In this document: positions 1 through 4,117 of the stretch, in pieces
How the letters are laid out: each line of letters begins with the position of its first letter
Numbering within the stretch: position 1 is the first letter of the stretch
DNA from: a bacterium
GTDB taxonomy: Bacteria > SZUA-79 > Acidulodesulfobacterales > Acidulodesulfobacteraceae
Direction of reading: 5' to 3'
Assembly (NCBI GenBank): GCA_021821565.1
Contig: JAKACI010000096.1
Span: forward strand, 1-6,021
DNA: 6,021 nucleotides
Notes under the pieces: model-generated
Databases searched by the model: none
Seen by the model: only the letters and a program-made list of their open reading frames with translations
Told to the model about the DNA's origin: nothing
Position numbers and translations under genes: made by a program

Positions 1-563
1 GTTATATTAAATTTTTTAATATAACGCCCTAATAAATCACTATCTTTTTCATTTTTCATAATATTAAAAGAATTACTTATAACCGCATTTTTATAATCGG
101 CGATATCCTTTTCATTAATCTCAAATTTGGGCTCTTTGATTGATAAAATACCGCCATTTTTAAGAACTCTATGAAATTCCTTAATGGCTTTTTCTTTTTC
201 TTTAATTTCATGAAACGCATAATAAAGAAATATTAAATCAATATCATTATTTTTAATTGATTTTAAATTAGCCGCATCTTCAATTTTAAAACTGACATTG
301 CTCAAAAAAGAAGATTTTCTTAATGCTTTATCTACCATTTTTTTCTGGATATCTATTGATATCACGGAACCGTCACTGCCGACCTGCCTTGAAAGATAAT
401 ACGTTAGAAAACCGTTGGCAGCGCCGACTTCAAGAACTTTCATTCCTGATTTTACGCCCATTATTTTTATTTTTTTTTCAGGATTTTCAATAAATTTTCT
501 TACGGGATTATCTAATATAAATGAAAAAATAGGGTTAAACAAATGGTATGTTTTTAATTTCAT
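1..563 (-). CDS. Class I SAM-dependent methyltransferase, 3' end cut by window edge
   Basis: The frame opens with ATG at 563-561 and stays open to position 1, giving 187 visible residues; the C-terminus is outside the window. It reads as a Rossmann-fold methyltransferase of the UbiE/Methyltransf_11-like type. Motif I is VLEVGAANGF (residues 43-52), where S-adenosylmethionine binds. An acidic residue follows the second strand (D71, in SIDIQKKM), then ED at 95-96, the motif II strand DIDLIFLYYAFHEI (from 107), and HRVLKNGGIL (131-140), the usual post-motif turn. The middle glycine of the ExGxGxG loop is Ala49. A Shine-Dalgarno-like GAGG lies at about 576-579, 12-13 bases before the ATG, a slightly long spacing that still supports this start. 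The substrate cannot be told from sequence; it could be a small molecule, quinone or lipid. It lies 102 bp downstream of the DUF502 gene on the same strand and could be co-transcribed with it. The family call is firm and the function open. Confidence 0.88.
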   Translation of the reverse strand, partial: MKLKTYHLFNPIFSFILDNPVRKFIENPEKKIKIMGVKSGMKVLEVGAANGFLTYYLSRQVGSDGSVISIDIQKKMVDKALRKSSFLSNVSFKIEDAANLKSIKNNDIDLIFLYYAFHEIKEKEKAIKEFHRVLKNGGILSIKEPKFEINEKDIADYKNAVISNSFNIMKNEKDSDLLGRYIKKFNI

Positions 564-592
564 AAATTTTATTAACCTCTTATTTATTTTCT

Positions 593-616
593 ATTGTTTT
601 AATTGTATTGTTTTAA
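593..616. repeat. Short direct repeat in the gap upstream of the methyltransferase
   Basis: The 10-mer ATTGTTTTAA occurs at 593-602 and again at 607-616, a period of 14 bases, in the 102-bp gap between the DUF502 and methyltransferase genes. It could be an operator-like pair, but in sequence this AT-rich it may be chance. I saw no convincing promoter or terminator in this gap. Confidence 0.4.
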
Positions 617-665
617 ATTACAATATTTATAATAATTCAAAATATTATATTTTTAGTATTACGCC

Positions 666-1271
666 TTATAACTCAATATAATTTGGAAAAGAAATACCCG
701 CGGACAGTATAATCTGTATGCCGTTTTTAATAGTAATATCCGTTTCGATAACATCTTCCTTTTTTGCAATCATGCTGAAACCTATGTAAAGATGATTCAT
801 TGGTATATATACTACGCAATATGGTTCCATATTTTCTTTCGTTCCGATATTTGTTTCGGAAGTTAAAAACCCGTATAAAAACTTGTTATCCTGATATCTG
901 ACAAGAACGAATTTTTTAAATGAAGCTTTATCGGAAGAAAATATATCAATCCATTGTTTTGTGGATTGATATAAAAGATTTACAAGCGGAATTTTTAAAA
1001 TTCCTTTTTCAAAAAAACCTATAATATTTTTACCTATTACATTTGCAACAAGAAATCCAACAATAAATATAATAATTATAAAAGGTATTAAACCTATATC
1101 AGGTATATATATATGAAAATAATGTTTTACGATTAATGAAAAAGGATTAAATAAGATATTGATTTCATCAAGAAGCCATACAATAACAAATATTATTACT
1201 AGAACAGGAATAATTATTGTTGATCCTGCCAGAAATCTTTTTTTTAATTTATCACCGAAAGATGCACTCAT
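666..1271 (-). CDS. DUF502 family inner-membrane protein
   Basis: This 201-residue protein matches the DUF502 (PF04367) layout over its full length. A basic N-terminus (DKLKKRFLAGS, 7-17) leads into membrane segment 1 (about 18-34). A short external loop follows, then segment 2 (about 59-78, IGLIPFIIIIFIVGFLVAN). Next comes the family signature GKNIIGFFEKGILKIPLVNL (80-99) with YQSTKQ (101-106). The soluble C-terminal part has FVLVRY (121-126), GFLTSE (134-139), VYIPMNHLYIGF (154-165) and KEDVIETDIT (171-180). The loop after YIP is shorter and different from the proline-rich PTTPNPTSG type often seen in the family. The family is widespread in Gram-negative bacteria and its biochemical role is not established. 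The ATG at 1271-1269 has no visible Shine-Dalgarno sequence, but no better start exists before the conserved LKKRF motif. It is preceded by an AT-rich gap with promoter-like sequence and followed by the methyltransferase gene. Confidence 0.9.
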   Translation of the reverse strand: MSASFGDKLKKRFLAGSTIIIPVLVIIFVIVWLLDEINILFNPFSLIVKHYFHIYIPDIGLIPFIIIIFIVGFLVANVIGKNIIGFFEKGILKIPLVNLLYQSTKQWIDIFSSDKASFKKFVLVRYQDNKFLYGFLTSETNIGTKENMEPYCVVYIPMNHLYIGFSMIAKKEDVIETDITIKNGIQIILSAGISFPNYIEL

Positions 1272-1322
1272 TAATTTTGATTATATTTTATATTGATTTA
1301 TTTTAATTTATTATATTTATAC

Positions 1323-1354
1323 TATTATAGTATATATTATAGTGCATTAATGCA
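1323..1354 (-). promoter_or_regulatory. Candidate promoter/operator region for the DUF502 gene
   Basis: Two copies of the 9-mer TATTATAGT (1323-1331 and 1335-1343, 12 bases apart) each give a perfect TATAAT on the minus strand (1324-1329 and 1336-1341). Immediately upstream is a perfect 12-bp palindrome, TGCATTAATGCA (1343-1354), which would fall in the spacer or just upstream of the -10 elements and could bind a dimeric regulator. No good -35 match is seen at the right spacing, and TATAAT is common by chance in such AT-rich DNA, so this is tentative. Confidence 0.3.
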
Positions 1355-1359
1355 TCATA

Positions 1360-1411
1360 AAAAAATTAAATAGGCGTCTTTTATTAAAATATCTAATAAA
1401 AGACGCCTATT
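1360..1411 (-). terminator. Intrinsic terminator after the cytochrome c gene
   Basis: Positions 1369-1386 and 1394-1411 form a perfect 18-bp inverted repeat with a 7-base loop (1387-1393). It has a GC-containing base (AGGCGTC/GACGCCT) and an AT upper stem. In minus-strand transcripts the hairpin is followed at once by a U-rich tract (1368 down to 1360, TTTAATTTTTTT when read onward). It starts 44 bases past the cytochrome stop codon and separates that gene from the DUF502 gene. The T-tract on the plus-strand side is poor and there is no convincing plus-strand gene, so it acts mainly for the minus strand. Confidence 0.88.
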
Positions 1412-1418
1412 ATAATTA

Positions 1419-1436
1419 TTATTGAATTTTCAATAA
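1419..1436. repeat. Small inverted repeat next to the terminator
   Basis: TTATTGAA (1419-1426) and TTCAATAA (1429-1436) are perfect reverse complements separated by two bases. In the cytochrome mRNA this small AT hairpin would lie between the stop codon (1455) and the terminator stem. It may add to 3'-end stability, or it may be chance in AT-rich DNA. Confidence 0.45.
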
Positions 1437-1454
1437 AAATTGCATAAATTTAAA

Positions 1455-1913
1455 TTACAAAGAGTTAATATAAGCTACCATAGCTTTAAGTTTCCTACCT
1501 CTCAAGCCTGGGCCCTTCAATGCCATTCTGTCGCACATTTTAACCTTTTTGGCGAGAGTCAAGTGCTTGTGATGCATTCTATTAAATGCTGCTATTTTTT
1601 GCTTAGCATTCTTTACGGTCATAATAACCATGCCTCTGCCGTGCATCTTAATATATGTGTCTGCGCTGTATACATGACAGGTGGCGCATGAAAAACCGTT
1701 AGAACCGATAGATTTAGAATAAAAAAGTTTTTTACCGTATGCTATAAGTTTTGCTTTTTCTGCAGTCATTCTATGATGCATATATCTATGATGCATAGTT
1801 CTATGCGACGACTTCATGTTGTTTTTTCCTAAAACCAACGCATTTGCAGAATTCAAAGGTAAATAAATTGATAGAACGGCGAAAAAAAGGGCAAGGACTA
1901 AAAATTTCTTCAT
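1455..1913 (-). CDS. Small periplasmic monohaem c-type cytochrome, very basic and His/Met-rich
   Basis: This 152-residue protein begins with a clear Sec signal peptide: KK at 2-3, hydrophobic core about 4-20, and an AxA-type site SANA with probable cleavage after A25. One haem-attachment motif, CATCH, lies at 76-80 within GKKLFYSKSIGSNGFSCATC, a typical class I cytochrome c lead-in. The C-terminal KMCDRMALKGPGL...KLKAMVAYINSL (from 125) resembles the last helix of small electron-transfer cytochromes. Met126 or Met130 is a candidate distal ligand, and Cys127 is a free cysteine. Between the signal and the haem domain is a His/Met segment (37-49) made of five-residue units SSHRT, MHHRY and MHHRM. 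I count 28 Lys+Arg and only 3 Asp+Glu, which is extreme. The ATG at 1913-1911 has a strong GGAGGT five bases upstream (1918-1923). The gene has its own candidate promoter and terminator and looks monocistronic. Its redox partner is unknown. Confidence 0.87.
   Translation of the reverse strand: MKKFLVLALFFAVLSIYLPLNSANALVLGKNNMKSSHRTMHHRYMHHRMTAEKAKLIAYGKKLFYSKSIGSNGFSCATCHVYSADTYIKMHGRGMVIMTVKNAKQKIAAFNRMHHKHLTLAKKVKMCDRMALKGPGLRGRKLKAMVAYINSL
1771..1797 (-). repeat. In-frame 15-bp tandem repeat in the cytochrome gene
   Basis: The 12-mer CTATGATGCATA occurs at 1771-1782 and 1786-1797, 15 bases apart. The spacing is in frame and encodes the consecutive five-residue units MHHRY and MHHRM (residues 40-49). 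A degenerate third unit, SSHRT (35-39), lies just upstream in the protein. The near-identical DNA suggests a recent duplication that expanded the His/Met segment. Confidence 0.8.
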
Positions 1914-2018
1914 TACAACCTCCGTAAATTGTTTTAAAATTATATTTATATTACTTTGTATTAATTTATATATTTAAAATAAATTACATACTTTATCTCT
2001 CTTTATATCTATAATTAT

Positions 2019-2046
2019 ATTATATACATAAAATTAAATTTTTCAA
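2019..2046 (-). promoter_or_regulatory. Candidate sigma-70 promoter for the cytochrome c gene
   Basis: On the minus strand, TTGAAA (2046-2041) is followed after 16 bases by TATAAT (2024-2019), close to the vegetative consensus. Transcription would start near 2012, leaving a leader of about 100 bases before the ATG at 1913. The gap is so AT-rich that TATAAT is expected by chance, so the -35 match carries most of the weight. Confidence 0.4.
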
Positions 2047-2060
2047 ACTATATAACTATA

Positions 2061-2101
2061 TAAATAAATAAATAAATCATAAATACATAAATACATAAAT
2101 A
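2061..2101. repeat. AT-rich simple tandem repeats upstream of the cytochrome promoter
   Basis: Four TAAA units (2061-2076) are followed directly by three perfect copies of the 8-mer CATAAATA (2078-2085, 2086-2093, 2094-2101). They sit just upstream of the candidate -35 element, between the rfbD stop and the cytochrome gene. They could change copy number by slippage, or act as a curved or UP-element-like upstream region. Confidence 0.75.
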
Positions 2102-2134
2102 TTTTTTAAAGATACCTGCTTTTATTTATTTTAT

Positions 2135-3004
2135 TTATAAGATAAAATAACCTATATCATAACAATATTTTTTTAACGCGTCTTTCCAATTTCTCAATTC
2201 AATCTTGTAGTCTAATTTAATTTTGGCGCAATCAAGTCTGCCATCGGCCGGTCTTTTGGCAGGCCTGACAAATTTATCGGACGAGACAGGAACTATGTTG
2301 CAGTTAGCTCTTTTAAAAATCTTGATAATTTCTGCCGCGAACTCATACCATGAAGCATACCCGCCGTTAGCTATATTATATATTTCATTATTTCCTTTAT
2401 CGTTAATAATTATATCTCTTATTGCAAAGGCAACATCTTTGGTATATGTAGGCGAACCAAACTGATCATCTACGACATCTATTGATTTTTTAGTATCTGC
2501 CGATTTTAATATCGTGTTAACAAAATTTTTGCCGTTTTTACCGTAAAGCCATTCGGTTCTTAATATAATATAGCTTGCTTTTGAATCTTTAATCGCATTT
2601 TCGCCTTTTAATTTTGAAAGACCGTATTCATTGATAGGATTAACATCGTCATTTTCATTGTAAGGCGCTTTCTTTAGACCGTTAAAAACATAGTCGGTAC
2701 TTATATGAATCAACCTTGCATTAATTTCTTTAGATGCGATTGCAAGATTTAATGCTCCTATGTGATTAACTTTATCGGCTTTTTCTTTTTCGGTTTCCGC
2801 CAAGTCAACATTTGTATAAGCAGCGCAGTTTATTATATAATCAGGTTTAAACTTGACGAGAGCATTCATAACATCGTTTAATTCCGTAATATCAAGATTT
2901 ACGGAATTAAAATTATGAATTGCTGCATTATCGTCTTTTAATGCTGCATTTACATCTATTCCGAGCATTCCGGTAGAACCTATCAGAGCAATAACTTTTT
3001 GCAT
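2135..3004 (-). CDS. rfbD: dTDP-4-dehydrorhamnose reductase
   Basis: This 289-residue enzyme performs the last step of dTDP-L-rhamnose synthesis in the cytoplasm, the NAD(P)H-dependent reduction of dTDP-4-dehydro-L-rhamnose. It is a full-length RmlD-type short-chain dehydrogenase (PF04321). The nucleotide-binding loop is GSTGMLG (9-15), with the NCAAYTNVDLAE segment (59-70) and STDYVF (102-107). The catalytic Tyr/Lys pair is YGLSK (Y127, K131). RTEWLYG (149-155) and the substrate-side motifs DDQFGSPTYT (179-188) and RPAKRPADGRLD (247-258) follow. The ATG (3004-3002) is only 5 bp after the rfbB stop. Its ribosome-binding GGGG (3016-3013) overlaps the last codons of rfbB, which suggests translational coupling in one operon. 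No strong hairpin terminator is seen after its stop. The related RfbA and RfbC genes are not adjacent within the window. Confidence 0.95.
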   Translation of the reverse strand: MQKVIALIGSTGMLGIDVNAALKDDNAAIHNFNSVNLDITELNDVMNALVKFKPDYIINCAAYTNVDLAETEKEKADKVNHIGALNLAIASKEINARLIHISTDYVFNGLKKAPYNENDDVNPINEYGLSKLKGENAIKDSKASYIILRTEWLYGKNGKNFVNTILKSADTKKSIDVVDDQFGSPTYTKDVAFAIRDIIINDKGNNEIYNIANGGYASWYEFAAEIIKIFKRANCNIVPVSSDKFVRPAKRPADGRLDCAKIKLDYKIELRNWKDALKKYCYDIGYFIL

Positions 3005-3009
3005 TTAAA

Positions 3010-4020
3010 TTACCCCATTTTATACATAGTATTATAATAATTCCTATAATCTCCTGAAATTATTTTCTTCCACCATTTTTCATTTTGTAAATACCAATTG
3101 ATGGTTAAGTCTAATCCTTTATCTAAATTTAATTGGGGATTAAATTCCAGTTCTTTATTAATTTTAGAAAAATCTATGGCATATCTTCTATCATGTCCGG
3201 CTCTATCTTTAACATATTTAATTAAAGATAAAGGCTTGTTTAATTTTTTAAGAATTAAAGAAATAATATCTATATTTTGCATTTCGCTCAGTCCGCCTAT
3301 ATTGTAAACTTCCCCGAATTCTCCTTTGTCAAGAACGGCGAGTACCCCTTTTATATGGTCGTCCACATATATCCAGTCTCTGATATTTTTACCGTCGCCG
3401 TATAAAGGAATGTCTTTTCCCGTCAATGCATTAATAATAGTCAGCGGTATCAATTTTTCAGGGAACTGGTATTGTCCGTAATTATTTGAACATCTTGTGA
3501 TTAAAACAGGCATACCGTAAGTATGAAAAAATGACATAACAAGCATATCGGCGGATGCTTTTGAAGCAGAGTATGGGCTTCTCGGAGATAACGGGGTTAT
3601 TTCCGTAAATAAACCTTTTTCCCCCAGAGAACCATAAACTTCATCGGTAGAAATCTGAAGAAATTTTTCTATTTTATATTCCAAAGACAATTTAAGCAAG
3701 TTTAGCGTTCCTTCAATATTAGTTTTTATAAATATAGAAGGATTGATAATTGATCTGTCTACATGGGATTCCGCCGCAAAATTAACGACATAATCAATTT
3801 TATTTTTTTTAAAAATTTCTGAAAGCTCATCGTTATTAACTATATCAATTTTATAAAATTTATAATTATTTGTTTTCCCCTCATCTATATTATCGGGGTT
3901 TGCAGCATAGGTAATACTGTCAATGTTTATAATTTCTATATCTTTTCTATTGCCTGCAACATATTTTATAAAATTTGTTCCTATAAAACCCAATCCGCCG
4001 GTTACAAGATATGTTTTCAT
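3010..4020 (-). CDS. rfbB: dTDP-glucose 4,6-dehydratase
   Basis: This 336-residue enzyme converts dTDP-D-glucose to dTDP-4-dehydro-6-deoxy-D-glucose, the second step of dTDP-L-rhamnose synthesis, using bound NAD+. It is an extended short-chain dehydrogenase of normal RmlB length. Visible motifs are the Rossmann loop TGGLGFIG (7-14, Leu10 where Ala is commoner), FAAESHVDRSI (81-91), and the active-site triad region STDEVYG (124-130; T125, D126, E127). YSASK (Y150, K154) is the catalytic pair. CSNNYGQYQFPEKLIP (177-192), GDGKNIRDWIYVDDH (208-222) and RAGHDRRYAID (273-283) are RmlB-specific and separate it from UDP-galactose 4-epimerases. The ATG at 4020-4018 lacks a clear Shine-Dalgarno sequence, but the Rossmann strand starts right after it, so the start is secure. 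It lies 67 bp after lptD and 5 bp before rfbD, in a probable operon. Confidence 0.97.
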   Translation of the reverse strand: MKTYLVTGGLGFIGTNFIKYVAGNRKDIEIINIDSITYAANPDNIDEGKTNNYKFYKIDIVNNDELSEIFKKNKIDYVVNFAAESHVDRSIINPSIFIKTNIEGTLNLLKLSLEYKIEKFLQISTDEVYGSLGEKGLFTEITPLSPRSPYSASKASADMLVMSFFHTYGMPVLITRCSNNYGQYQFPEKLIPLTIINALTGKDIPLYGDGKNIRDWIYVDDHIKGVLAVLDKGEFGEVYNIGGLSEMQNIDIISLILKKLNKPLSLIKYVKDRAGHDRRYAIDFSKINKELEFNPQLNLDKGLDLTINWYLQNEKWWKKIISGDYRNYYNTMYKMG

Positions 4021-4065
4021 AATTTTAATGTTTAATATTTATAGTTGATTATATTTAACGTTATG

Positions 4066-4117
4066 ATGACGCCTTAGTGTTATCGCATCAAGGATTAAAA
4101 GCATAATTAGGCGTCAT
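4066..4117. repeat. Inverted repeat spanning the lptD stop codon
   Basis: ATGACGCCT (4066-4074) and AGGCGTCAT (4109-4117) are perfect 9-bp reverse complements with 34 bases between them, and the lptD stop codon (4090-4088) sits in the loop. There is no T-tract on the minus-strand side, so it is not a classical terminator. It might be a weak attenuating or mRNA-stabilising hairpin between lptD and rfbB. The core 8-mer TAGGCGTC is shared with the terminator stem at 1371-1378. Confidence 0.5.

Noticed and set aside
415..681. Plus-strand open frame of 88 codons
   Set aside because: It overlaps the start of the methyltransferase and the end of the DUF502 gene on the other strand. Its protein is a low-complexity run of Ile, Asn, Phe and Tyr with no recognisable domain, as expected from AT-rich antisense DNA.
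1440..1691. Plus-strand open frame of 83 codons
   Set aside because: It is antisense to the cytochrome c gene, which has a signal peptide, a haem motif and a strong ribosome-binding site. The antisense product shows no domain.
2102..2134. Terminator after rfbD
   Set aside because: The sequence after the stop is AT-rich, but I found no stable inverted repeat followed by a T-tract there.
2223..2465. Plus-strand open frame inside rfbD
   Set aside because: It lies wholly opposite conserved RmlD coding sequence and has no ribosome-binding site or recognisable domain.
3098..3307. Plus-strand open frame inside rfbB
   Set aside because: It is antisense to the conserved C-terminal part of RmlB, with no independent support.
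4021..4087. Separate promoter for rfbB between lptD and rfbB
   Set aside because: A TATAAT occurs on the minus strand in this gap, but no acceptable -35 element lies at the right spacing, and the short gap fits co-transcription better.
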